Below the pieces are notes generated by a model. That model was not told the origin of the DNA. It saw only the letters and a program-made list of their open reading frames with translations, and made no database searches. Below, piece after piece: positions 6,823 to 15,377 of a DNA stretch of 40,897 nucleotides. The stretch lies in contig NZ_FMYP01000038.1 in assembly GCF_900096565.1 (NCBI RefSeq), forward strand, positions 1 to 40,897. Reading direction: 5' to 3'. Every line of letters starts with the position of its first letter. The first letter of the stretch is position 1. Origin of the DNA: Williamwhitmania taraxaci (GTDB lineage Bacteria; Bacteroidota; Bacteroidia; Bacteroidales; Williamwhitmaniaceae). The translations under genes were made by a program, and so were the position numbers.

Positions 6823-8829
6823 ATGGTTGGATTTGGACTTGTATTGAATTTGTCGTGGGTGGTAACGCTAATTGCATTTGTTGCCATATTTATTGCCCCA
6901 TCGAAGAATAAAGGTTACGTAGCAGCAATTTTAGTCGCAATAAACGCCCTGGCAACAAGCTGGCTGGCAATAGCGGCGCTTCAGGGCGATGTGGTTGATT
7001 TTTCGATTAACGCAGGATCGTTCTTAGGCTCCATCCCCATTCGTATCGATGGGCTATCGGCGTGGTTTATCCTAATCATCAACTTCACCTGCATAACCGG
7101 CGTAATTTATGGTATCGGATATTTAAAGGGTTACTCCAATGCGGCCTCAAAGCTAACCATGCACTGGATACTCTTTGGGCTGTTCCACCTCTCCATGGTG
7201 TGGGTATGTATGCTCCAGAACGCTTTTGCATTCCTCATTGCGTGGGAAGTAATGTCGCTATCGTCGATGATGCTAGTGATTTTCGACCATCATAATCCAA
7301 AGACCCTTAAGGCCGGGATGAATTACCTCGTGCAGATGCACATCAGCGTGGTGTTTCTCACCATTGGCTTTATCTGGGTGTATTTTCAAACGGGGTCGCT
7401 CGATTTTAATGCGTTTCATATCTTCTTTGGAAACAATAGCAATATATGGCTGTTTGTAATTTTCTTTATTGGCTTCGGCCTTAAGGCTGGCTTTATTCCC
7501 CTACACAGCTGGTTGCCCCACGCGCACCCTGCAGCACCGTCGCACGTTTCGGGGGTAATGTCAGGGGTAATCGTGAAGCTGGGGATCTACGGTATTTTTC
7601 GTGTTATCTCCTACCTAAGCACCGATTACCTTTTGTTGGGGGAAATCGTAATTACCATCTCGGTACTGACCGGCTTGTATGGGATCCTCAACGCTGCCGT
7701 TCACCGCGATTTTAAGCGAATGCTCGCCTACTGCACCATCGAAAACATAGGCATTATTGGCATTGGTATCGGTATTGGGCTTATTGGCCTCGGCAGTAAC
7801 ATGCAAATACTCTATTTTTTAGGCTTTGGGGGCGCGCTGCTGCATGTGCTCAACCACTCGCTGTTTAAATCGCTGCTATTCTATTCGGCCGGCTCGGTTT
7901 ACCAGCAAACCCACACCCGCGACATGGATAAGCTGGGCGGGCTTATAAAGGTGATGCCCAAAACGGCAGTAACCTTTCTAGTTGGGGCAATTGCCATTGG
8001 AGGCATCCCTCCGTTCAACGGATTTGTATCGGAGTTTTTAATCTATAACGGGCTGATCGACGGCCTCGGCTCCGGCAGCCTCAGCCTGATAAGCCTGTTT
8101 GTGCTCACCTTTGCCGGGCTGAGCATTATTGGGGGACTATCGATACTAACCTTTACCAAAACGTTTGGAACCATATTTCTGGGAAGTCCACGTCAACATT
8201 TGCATCAGGAACCACGTGAGGTTTCGTCCCTCATGCTAATCCCCCAGTATGTAATTATTGCGGTTATGCTGAGCGTAGCGTTTATCCCTCAACTCTACCT
8301 TGGAGTGGTTGGACGCATACTCTCCGGGTTCAACAGAACCGCTGTAGGTTTCGACCTTATCGAATTCAACTCCTACTCCACCACCATTGCGCAGATAGGT
8401 CTCTACTTTGCTGGCTTTGTTGCACTCATTGGACTGTTCTTGTCTATTCGATGGATTGTAAGCAAAAGCAAGCCACAGCGCGTGGATGCCACGTGGGGTT
8501 GCGCCTATACAGCACCAAACACGCGTATGCAATACTCCGGAAAGTCATTTTCGAAACCGTTGGGCAAGACCTTCAACTTCCTGCTGCTAGAGCGGAAAAA
8601 GTTTACGGAATTGGAACCAGGGGAGATTTTCCCGACACCGCGCAAGTATGCCTCCTACTACCACGATTTTTTTGAAAGTCGTTTCATCAGCCTCATAACG
8701 AATCGGCTGGTATATACGGCTAACTACTTTCGGTTCATCCAGAATGGACGAACCCAAACCTACGTGCTTTACGGAATTGTTTTTGTAATGGCCATATTCA
8801 TTCTAACGGTGCTAAATATTATTCGATGA
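6823..8829 (+). CDS. hyfB: HyfB-like antiporter subunit 1 of an Ehr-like membrane complex
   Basis: 668 residues, strongly hydrophobic, a member of the NuoL/M/N (Mrp antiporter-like) family. The typical charged residues for ion transfer are visible: Glu142 (AWEVMSL), Lys221 (GFGLKAGFIPLHSWLPHAHP), Lys252 (IVKLGIYG) and NHSLFKSLLFYSAG further on. The C-terminal extension with WGCAYTAPNTRMQYSGKSFS is characteristic of HyfB/HycC proteins rather than of complex I subunits. It is the first gene of seven and overlaps the next by four bases (ATGA). Expected role: one of three ion-pumping units in the membrane arm. The symbol is by homology only, because the complex is not a hydrogenase. Confidence 0.9.
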   Translation: MVGFGLVLNLSWVVTLIAFVAIFIAPSKNKGYVAAILVAINALATSWLAIAALQGDVVDFSINAGSFLGSIPIRIDGLSAWFILIINFTCITGVIYGIGYLKGYSNAASKLTMHWILFGLFHLSMVWVCMLQNAFAFLIAWEVMSLSSMMLVIFDHHNPKTLKAGMNYLVQMHISVVFLTIGFIWVYFQTGSLDFNAFHIFFGNNSNIWLFVIFFIGFGLKAGFIPLHSWLPHAHPAAPSHVSGVMSGVIVKLGIYGIFRVISYLSTDYLLLGEIVITISVLTGLYGILNAAVHRDFKRMLAYCTIENIGIIGIGIGIGLIGLGSNMQILYFLGFGGALLHVLNHSLFKSLLFYSAGSVYQQTHTRDMDKLGGLIKVMPKTAVTFLVGAIAIGGIPPFNGFVSEFLIYNGLIDGLGSGSLSLISLFVLTFAGLSIIGGLSILTFTKTFGTIFLGSPRQHLHQEPREVSSLMLIPQYVIIAVMLSVAFIPQLYLGVVGRILSGFNRTAVGFDLIEFNSYSTTIAQIGLYFAGFVALIGLFLSIRWIVSKSKPQRVDATWGCAYTAPNTRMQYSGKSFSKPLGKTFNFLLLERKKFTELEPGEIFPTPRKYASYYHDFFESRFISLITNRLVYTANYFRFIQNGRTQTYVLYGIVFVMAIFILTVLNIIR

Positions 8830-10856
8830 ACCTAGTTTTGGCATTCCTGCTGATAACCATCTTGATACTATTCACCACTCCGTTTTTACCAGTAAAGGCG
8901 AAGGGCATAGTATTCTTCTTGGCGATTCTCGTGAATGCTGCACTTTCGGGGTTCCTTGCACTGAATGCCCTTATCGGTAGTCCCGCTGAATTTATCTTTG
9001 CGGGAAGCTGGGTTACCGGTCCCATTGCTTTGCGCATCGATGCCCTGTCGGGTTGGTTCGTCCTAATCATTAACTTTGTATTTGTTACTGGCGGTTTTTA
9101 TGGGCTCTTCTATATGAATAGCTACCGGGAGCAAAAAACCAACCTAACATTACACGGGATTGGCTTTATTCTGCTGCATGCCGCGCTCATAGCACTCAGT
9201 GTTATTCAAAACTCCATCGCATTTCTCGTGGCGTGGGAAATTATGGCTCTTTCTGCTTTTATTTCGGTGATTTTTGAGCACGAGAAGGTAGCTACCATTA
9301 AAGCTGGAATAAACTACCTTATCCACTCGCACGTCTCCCTGCTGTTTCTTATGCTTGGCTTTATGTGGGTGGCATCTAAAACCGGCAGCTACGACTTTGC
9401 GGCCATTGCCACCTATACGGCCAACCATAACGGAGCCGACTCGTTGGCCCTATTTCTCTTCTTCTTTTTTGGATTTGCCATAAAGGCGGGCTTTGTGCCC
9501 TTTCACACTTGGCTACCCTACGCCCACCCGGCAGCACCGGCACACATTTCGGGGGTAATGTCGGGGGTGATGATTAAGATTGGTATCTACGGTATCCTAC
9601 GGATGATCCTGCTAATTAAGGCCGACTACACGGCCATTGGCCACGTGATTATTGTATTTTCGGTAATCTCTGGGATGTATGGTGTGATGCTAGCAATTAT
9701 ACAGCATAACCTTAAGCGGTTGCTGGCCTACCACAGCATTGAAAACATTGGAATAATTGGGCTCGGAATTGGAATTGGCTGTATCGGTTTGGGCGATGGA
9801 AATCAGGTGCTGGCCGCGCTTGGATTTGCCGGTGCGCTGCTGCACACCCTGAACCACGCCCTGTTTAAGTCGCTACTATTCTACACGGCCGGAATTGTAT
9901 ACCAAGCCACCCATACCCTCAACGTAGAGCATTTGGGCGGACTGATAAAGAAAATGCCACAAACGGCCATCCTCTTCCTGATTGCGGCTATTGCCATTTC
10001 GGGCATTCCACCCTTCAACGGATTTATTTCGGAGTTTATCATATACAGCGGTTTATACCACTGGCTTCAGAGCGCAATGCTGGTTTCGCTTATCACTATT
10101 ACCATTTCGGTAATGGCCTTGGTAATGATTGGCGGACTGGCCCTGCTATGCTTTACCAAAGCCTTTGGCGTGGTATTTTTGGGTAACCCGCGGCATGCGT
10201 TTCAGCATGAGGTTAAGGAGCCACCATTCCTTCAACTTTTGCCACTCTACCTGGTAGCGTTTATGATTGTATTCATCGGTTTATACCCACAACTCTTCCT
10301 GAGTATGCTGATTAAACCCGTAAACCTACTGACAGGGAATGAGCTGGTGACATTCAACCCATTTACGGGAATCGAATTTTCCGCACTGGCTCCCATCACC
10401 TACGCTTCGTGGGGCTTTGTCCTGCTGGTGGCGGCCATATACTCAATCCGAAAATTTGTGCTGCAGAAAAGGGTTGTGGACACCACCGCCGATACGTGGG
10501 GATGTGCCTATGTTGCTCCACCGGTATCGCTTCAGTATACCGCAAGTTCCTTTGTTCGTTCATACTCCAAGCTATTTAAGCTGGTGCTACTAACCTTTAA
10601 GAACGAGAAGGAGGTCAATGGCATCTTTCCAACCGAAGGGCGCTACGAAACGCACACCTACGACAAGATTGAAAAGTGGGTTGTGGACGTTCCCATCAAG
10701 GCTTTAAAATCTTTCTTGGGGCGGTTCCTCTTTGTTCAGAATGGGAAGCTCCAACTTTACATTATCTATGGAATAGTATTCATTGTTTCCGTTATCTGCA
10801 TCCCCATTTTTTACGATAAAATTGCCTCATTTATTGATATTTTAAAGCAACTATAA
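8826..10856 (+). CDS. hyfB: HyfB-like antiporter subunit 2 of an Ehr-like membrane complex
   Basis: 676 residues and clearly a paralogue of the preceding product over its full length, including the C-terminal WGCAYVAPPVSLQYTASSF segment. Channel residues are again present: Glu138 (AWEIMALS), Lys220 (FAIKAGFVPFHTWLPYAHP), Lys251 (MIKIGIYG) and NHALFKSLLFYTAG. It takes the place of HyfD in the E. coli hyf order, so this operon duplicated HyfB instead of carrying a distinct HyfD type. The start overlaps the previous stop and the next gene begins one base after its stop, which indicates tight co-translation. Confidence 0.9.
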   Translation: MNLVLAFLLITILILFTTPFLPVKAKGIVFFLAILVNAALSGFLALNALIGSPAEFIFAGSWVTGPIALRIDALSGWFVLIINFVFVTGGFYGLFYMNSYREQKTNLTLHGIGFILLHAALIALSVIQNSIAFLVAWEIMALSAFISVIFEHEKVATIKAGINYLIHSHVSLLFLMLGFMWVASKTGSYDFAAIATYTANHNGADSLALFLFFFFGFAIKAGFVPFHTWLPYAHPAAPAHISGVMSGVMIKIGIYGILRMILLIKADYTAIGHVIIVFSVISGMYGVMLAIIQHNLKRLLAYHSIENIGIIGLGIGIGCIGLGDGNQVLAALGFAGALLHTLNHALFKSLLFYTAGIVYQATHTLNVEHLGGLIKKMPQTAILFLIAAIAISGIPPFNGFISEFIIYSGLYHWLQSAMLVSLITITISVMALVMIGGLALLCFTKAFGVVFLGNPRHAFQHEVKEPPFLQLLPLYLVAFMIVFIGLYPQLFLSMLIKPVNLLTGNELVTFNPFTGIEFSALAPITYASWGFVLLVAAIYSIRKFVLQKRVVDTTADTWGCAYVAPPVSLQYTASSFVRSYSKLFKLVLLTFKNEKEVNGIFPTEGRYETHTYDKIEKWVVDVPIKALKSFLGRFLFVQNGKLQLYIIYGIVFIVSVICIPIFYDKIASFIDILKQL

Positions 10857-10857
10857 C

Positions 10858-11763
10858 ATGCTGAGTTTTGTATTAATCATACTGGCTGGAATTTTCTTTA
10901 CCGGAATCATCATTCGGACCAAGAGCATTGCCTCGGGGCGAAAAGGACCCGGTATTCTACAGCCGATAAAGGATGTAATCCGGCTCTTTAAGAAAGGAGC
11001 GGTTTACAGCAAAACCACGAGTTTTGTCTTTCAGATAGCGCCAACCATTTACTTTTCGTCGGTAGTAATGGCCATGATGGTGGTGCCTTTGGGCCAATCG
11101 AAGGGCATCATCAGTTTCAATGGCGATTTCATCTTCTTTGCCTACGTGCTGGCGCTGGGCAAGTTCATGAGCATAATTGCGGCCATGGATACTGGCAGCA
11201 GCTTCGAGGGGATGGGGGCCAGCAGAGAGGCGCTCTACTCCATGTTTGCCGAGCCTGCCTTTTTTATCCTCATGGGCTCGCTTGCCCTACTCACGGGGCA
11301 TACCTCGTTTCAGGAGATATTCGCCGATTTACACCTTGGTTCCTACACCACCTACGCGCTGGCAGGGCTAGCCACATTCGTGTTGACCATGGTTGCTATG
11401 ATTGAGAATAGCCGCATGCCCATCGACGACCCTAAAACGCACCTGGAGCTAACCATGGTGCATGAGGTAATGATTCTGGACAATAGCGGCTTCGATCTTG
11501 GGCTCATACTTACAGCCGGTTACCTGAAATTTGCCCTATATGGCGCCCTAATCGCAAATCTGTTTATTGGTTCCATTTCGTATGAATATGCCATACCACT
11601 ATTCTTTGCCATCCAATTTCTAGTGGCAGTAGGGATGGGTATCGTAGAATCGTTTATGGCGCGTTTCCGAATGAGTCACAACGCCCAGTTTATTGTAGCG
11701 CTTACCTCCGTATCGCTACTCATATTCTTTAGTGTATTGTTGATCTTAGGCAAGTTCATTTAA
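10858..11763 (+). CDS. hyfC: HyfC-like (NuoH-family) membrane anchor subunit
   Basis: 301 residues and about eight membrane segments. The NuoH/HycD/HyfC signature is visible in AMDTGSSFEGMGASREAL and in IDDPKTHLELTMVHEVM, whose acidic residues line the connection between peripheral arm and membrane arm in this superfamily. It joins the HyfG/HyfI-like peripheral proteins to the antiporter-like subunits. The start is one base after the preceding stop. A 19-base gap follows before the next gene. Confidence 0.9.
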   Translation: MLSFVLIILAGIFFTGIIIRTKSIASGRKGPGILQPIKDVIRLFKKGAVYSKTTSFVFQIAPTIYFSSVVMAMMVVPLGQSKGIISFNGDFIFFAYVLALGKFMSIIAAMDTGSSFEGMGASREALYSMFAEPAFFILMGSLALLTGHTSFQEIFADLHLGSYTTYALAGLATFVLTMVAMIENSRMPIDDPKTHLELTMVHEVMILDNSGFDLGLILTAGYLKFALYGALIANLFIGSISYEYAIPLFFAIQFLVAVGMGIVESFMARFRMSHNAQFIVALTSVSLLIFFSVLLILGKFI

Positions 11764-11782
11764 TCTCATAAAGCATAAAGAA

Positions 11783-12415
11783 ATGATAAATGTATTACTC
11801 ATAACGTTTCTGATGACCCTGTTCTATATGGCAATTGCCAATAGAATGCTCACCTACATAAAGGTGTTGGCATTTCAGGGTGTCTTGCTGTTTGTGGTGG
11901 TATTTTTCCAGTTGAAAGAGATCGACACGCTTAACTTGTCCCTAATTCTTCTGGAAACTATCGGATTTAAAACCATAGCGGTGCCGCTGTTTTTGACTCA
12001 CCTCCTCAAGCGCAACAGCATTACCAGAGAGGCAGAGCCCTTTCTACCAAACTTCGTCTCACTCATAATTGTGACCCTGATTGTGGTGGTAACCATACTC
12101 CTTTCCAGTGCCATCCAAGACCCAAATCTCGATAAGATATTCTTTGTGGTAGCGCTATCGACCCTATTCACCGGATTGTATTTTATTGCCTCCCGTCGCA
12201 AAATCATTACCCACGTAATGGGATACCTCATCATCGAAAATGGTGTTTTTGTGCTCTCGCTGGCTGTAGGAAATGAAATGCCCATGCTGGTGAATTTAGG
12301 TATCATGCTCGATATCTTCGCCAGCGTTCTTATTCTAGGCATCTTCCTGAATAAAATTGGGGACGTATTTAAAACGGTAGACGTAAACGAACTCAGTGAG
12401 TTGAAGGATTATTAA
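11783..12415 (+). CDS. hyfE: HyfE-like (NuoK-containing) membrane subunit
   Basis: 210 residues with six or more hydrophobic segments. The second half carries NuoK-like features (GLYFIASRRKIITHVMGYLIIENGVFVLSLAVG), including a membrane Glu in the IIENG segment that matches the conserved NuoK/HyfE glutamate. In related complexes it sits between the NuoH-like and antiporter-like subunits. Position and length match HyfE (about 216 residues in E. coli). Confidence 0.85.
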   Translation: MINVLLITFLMTLFYMAIANRMLTYIKVLAFQGVLLFVVVFFQLKEIDTLNLSLILLETIGFKTIAVPLFLTHLLKRNSITREAEPFLPNFVSLIIVTLIVVVTILLSSAIQDPNLDKIFFVVALSTLFTGLYFIASRRKIITHVMGYLIIENGVFVLSLAVGNEMPMLVNLGIMLDIFASVLILGIFLNKIGDVFKTVDVNELSELKDY

Positions 12416-12434
12416 CCTGCTAATTTAAAGTTTC

Positions 12435-13862
12435 ATGATATTACCTTACCTCATAGGGGCCTTACTCATTGGCATTGCCCTAATTGTAAACAGGAGTAAA
12501 GTTGTTAACTATGCGCTGATGGGTGCCTTTCTGGTCCTGCAGTGGGGGATTACCATCTATGCCTGTTTCCACTACCAGGAGACCGACCTGGACTATTTCA
12601 CCTTCGATTCGCTGGGCTTAATACTACTCATTACCCTAAGTATTATAGCCGTTCCAGCAGTAATTCACAGCTGGCTTTACATTGAACGGCACGACGAAAC
12701 GCCGCAATCGCGAGGGGTGTATTTTGCGGCCATCGTTGGGCTGATCATGGCCATTGGGGCAGGCTACCTCTCCAACCATATTGCGGTGACCTGGATCTTT
12801 ACCGAGGTTACCACGCTTTGCGCCTCTGCCCTGATATATCACCACCGTAATAAGCTGGCGCTAGAGGGCACGTGGAAGTATGTGTTTATCTGTGCCATCA
12901 GCATTACCTTTATCTTTATTGGAATACTGTTTCTAAGCCTTTCACTTGGGAAAGCAGCCTCCGACGACCTTTCGTTTAAATACCTCATAGCCCATAGCGA
13001 TAAGCTCAACCCATTTTGGTTGCAGCTGGCGTTCCTATTCATATTCACTGGATTTACGGCAAAGCTAGGCTTAGTTCCAATGTTTACCGCTGGTGTCGAT
13101 GCCAAGGATAAAGCCCCTGGCCCAGCAGCGGCACTACTTTCGAGCGTTCTCATGAACTTGGGATTTGTTGGGATCTTCCGCATCTATGTGGTGGTGGCCA
13201 ATACGCCCTTGCACCATTGGGCCAATCTAGTAATCGGCATTGCCGCTTTTTTATCGGTATTTGTGGCAACGGTTTACATGATAAAAGTAAAGAATATCAA
13301 GCGAATGTTTGCCTACTCCAGCATTGAGCACATGGGGTTAGTAATGCTGGGTATTGCCATGGGTGGCATTGGTTACTATGCGGCTATTTTACACATTGTG
13401 CTGCATGCGCTGGTAAAATCGAGCCTTTTCTTTCAGTACAACCAGATTTATAGGGTGTTTCAAAGCAAAAGCATATACAGTGTTGGCAACTACTTTAAGT
13501 ACAACCCCACGGGAGCCATCGTGCTACTTTTCTGCTTTATTAGCGCTACCGCAATGCCACCATCGGGTCTATTTGTGAGCGAATTTCTCATCTTCCGCTC
13601 CATGTTTGAGGCCCACCAGCTGCTTCTCCTAATTGCGATTTTATTACTGCTCACCATGATTATATGGGCATTTGGAAAGAACATCTTTAAAATGCTCTTT
13701 ATTCCTCCTGTTGGAATCGACGAAAGAGAAATCCCCACTATCAACCCATGGGAATCGACCTCTCAAATAGTTTTGCTGCTAGGCTCTGTTTACCTCGGTT
13801 TAAACCCACCTCTAGCATTCGTTCACCTTATCAAGGAAAGTCTAATGTTTTTACCCCAGTAA
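12435..13862 (+). CDS. hyfF: HyfF-like antiporter subunit of an Ehr-like membrane complex
   Basis: 475 residues, NuoL/M/N family without the long C-terminal extension of the HyfB types. Visible are the TM5-type Glu (WIFTEVTTLCASAL), a Lys in FTAKLGLVPMF, and HIVLHALVKSSLFF. The TM8-type lysine of the HyfB proteins is replaced (VLMNLGFVG), as is usual for HyfF-type subunits. With the two HyfB-like proteins this makes three candidate ion channels. It ends one base before the HyfG-like gene. Confidence 0.88.
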   Translation: MILPYLIGALLIGIALIVNRSKVVNYALMGAFLVLQWGITIYACFHYQETDLDYFTFDSLGLILLITLSIIAVPAVIHSWLYIERHDETPQSRGVYFAAIVGLIMAIGAGYLSNHIAVTWIFTEVTTLCASALIYHHRNKLALEGTWKYVFICAISITFIFIGILFLSLSLGKAASDDLSFKYLIAHSDKLNPFWLQLAFLFIFTGFTAKLGLVPMFTAGVDAKDKAPGPAAALLSSVLMNLGFVGIFRIYVVVANTPLHHWANLVIGIAAFLSVFVATVYMIKVKNIKRMFAYSSIEHMGLVMLGIAMGGIGYYAAILHIVLHALVKSSLFFQYNQIYRVFQSKSIYSVGNYFKYNPTGAIVLLFCFISATAMPPSGLFVSEFLIFRSMFEAHQLLLLIAILLLLTMIIWAFGKNIFKMLFIPPVGIDEREIPTINPWESTSQIVLLLGSVYLGLNPPLAFVHLIKESLMFLPQ

Positions 13863-13863
13863 T

Positions 13864-15363
13864 ATGAAACCCATCGCCCTAAAAAACAATCAGACGATTG
13901 CCGTTTCGGATATTCCCGAAACCGATTACGATACTTTTTTTAGCGTAAACACTGGGCTGATTGTCGGCCATCCGGAGTGCCACTGCGTTAACTACTTTGG
14001 CTATACCATTGCCGAAAAGGTGAAGTTGATCTGCTGCGTTGCCGATGACACTACCCACCAAATACAGGTATCCTCGTGCTTGGTTGATCCTTCGAAGGAG
14101 CTGCCCTCGTTTACCTCCAAATGGTTGGGGTTCGAAAGATTTGAGCGCGAGATTCACGAGAACTTTGGGATTAAATTTATTGGCCATCCTTGGTTAAAGC
14201 CTGTTCGCTATGCCAATAATCGACACGATAAGAGTAAGACCATTGCCACCTACCCCTTCTTTGCCATCGATAGCGAGGAGCTGCATGAAGTTGGCGTAGG
14301 CCCAATCCATGCCGGGATAATTGAGCCGGGCCACTTCCGGTTTATCTGTAACGGCGAACAAATCCTGCATCTCGAAATACAGTTGGGATACCAACATCGG
14401 GGCATAGAGAAACTTTTTCTCGAGAAGAAAACATTGCTTCAGCGCACAATCTTAGCCGAGAGCATTGCCGGCGACACAGTAGTTGGCCACACCACCGCTT
14501 TCGCACACGTTTGGGAAAGCTTGTGCGGATTCACCCCAACTCGGGATATTGAATACGCCCGCACCATTGCCCTCGAGATGGAACGTATTGCCATCCATGC
14601 CGGCGATTTAAGCGGTGTTTGCACCGATATTGCCTACCAACTGGGCAGTTCGGTATTTGGGAGACTGCGCACACCCATTATCAACTTTATGCAGGAGTGG
14701 GGCGGCAACCGATTGGCAAAAGGATTCGTTCGCCCAGGACGTAATAAATTTCCGTTTACTCCAGCTCTGGAACATAGGCTTAGAGACATGTTCAGCGCCT
14801 TCGAGCCCGACTTCAATGAGATGAACGAGGAGATGTTTAAGCTCCCCAGTGCAATATCACGATTTGAGCGCACCGGACGAGTTTCCTACGAAGATGTTCT
14901 CTCCATTGGAACCGTAGGTATGGCGGCCCGCATGAGCGGTCTAAACCGCGATATTAGGTCTTCCCATCCGTTTAGCCTCTACCCCGAACTTCAGCACCAG
15001 CCCATCATCAAGCATCACGGCGATGTGTACTCTCGTGTGCAAATAAAGAAAGAGGAGGTTGGGCAATCGATAAGCTATATTCGAACGCTGATTCAAAATA
15101 TCCCGGAACCAAACCCACAACAGGCACTGCTGGATTCACCAAAGCCCAATTCGTTTACCCTATCGCTGGTAGAAGGATGGAGAGGTGAAATTTGCCACTG
15201 CGCCATTACCGATAGCAAGGGCGATTTGTTGCTCTACAAAATCAAGGATCCATCGTTTCACAACTGGCTTGCCCTTGCCCTTTCGGTTAGGAACAACGAG
15301 ATTTCCGATTTCCCCGTTTGCAATAAGAGTTTTAACCTCTCCTATTGTGGACACGACCTTTAA
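13864..15363 (+). CDS. hyfG: HyfG-like NuoC-NuoD fusion lacking all [NiFe] ligands (Ehr large subunit)
   Basis: 499 residues. Residues about 1-125 form a NuoC-type domain (ERFEREIHENFGIKFIGHP). The rest is NuoD/hydrogenase-large-subunit type (GPIHAGIIEPGHFRF, LGYQHRGIEKLF, ERIAIHAGDLSG, DFPVCNKSFNLSYCG). In [NiFe] hydrogenases two pairs of cysteines bind nickel. Here the first motif (ExxCGIC) reads ESIAGDT at 199-205, with Ala202 and Thr205 for Cys. The second (DPCxxC) reads DPSFHN at 462-467, with Ser464 and Asn467 for Cys. No [NiFe] site can form. The fold is otherwise well kept and the surrounding genes are intact, so this is a repurposed subunit and not a decayed one. It fits the Ehr branch between group 4 hydrogenases and complex I. 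The substrate is unknown. Confidence 0.9.
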   Translation: MKPIALKNNQTIAVSDIPETDYDTFFSVNTGLIVGHPECHCVNYFGYTIAEKVKLICCVADDTTHQIQVSSCLVDPSKELPSFTSKWLGFERFEREIHENFGIKFIGHPWLKPVRYANNRHDKSKTIATYPFFAIDSEELHEVGVGPIHAGIIEPGHFRFICNGEQILHLEIQLGYQHRGIEKLFLEKKTLLQRTILAESIAGDTVVGHTTAFAHVWESLCGFTPTRDIEYARTIALEMERIAIHAGDLSGVCTDIAYQLGSSVFGRLRTPIINFMQEWGGNRLAKGFVRPGRNKFPFTPALEHRLRDMFSAFEPDFNEMNEEMFKLPSAISRFERTGRVSYEDVLSIGTVGMAARMSGLNRDIRSSHPFSLYPELQHQPIIKHHGDVYSRVQIKKEEVGQSISYIRTLIQNIPEPNPQQALLDSPKPNSFTLSLVEGWRGEICHCAITDSKGDLLLYKIKDPSFHNWLALALSVRNNEISDFPVCNKSFNLSYCGHDL

Positions 15364-15377
15364 AAACACGACCCGCT

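Noticed and set aside
13864-15363. [NiFe] hydrogenase-4 catalytic subunit
   Set aside because: The overall similarity is strong, but none of the four nickel-binding cysteines is present, so hydrogenase activity is not supported.
15345-15377. Earlier start for the ferredoxin-NuoB gene
   Set aside because: It would overlap the hyfG 3' end by 19 bases, and the extra residues (MWTRPLKTRPA) do not resemble family N-termini.
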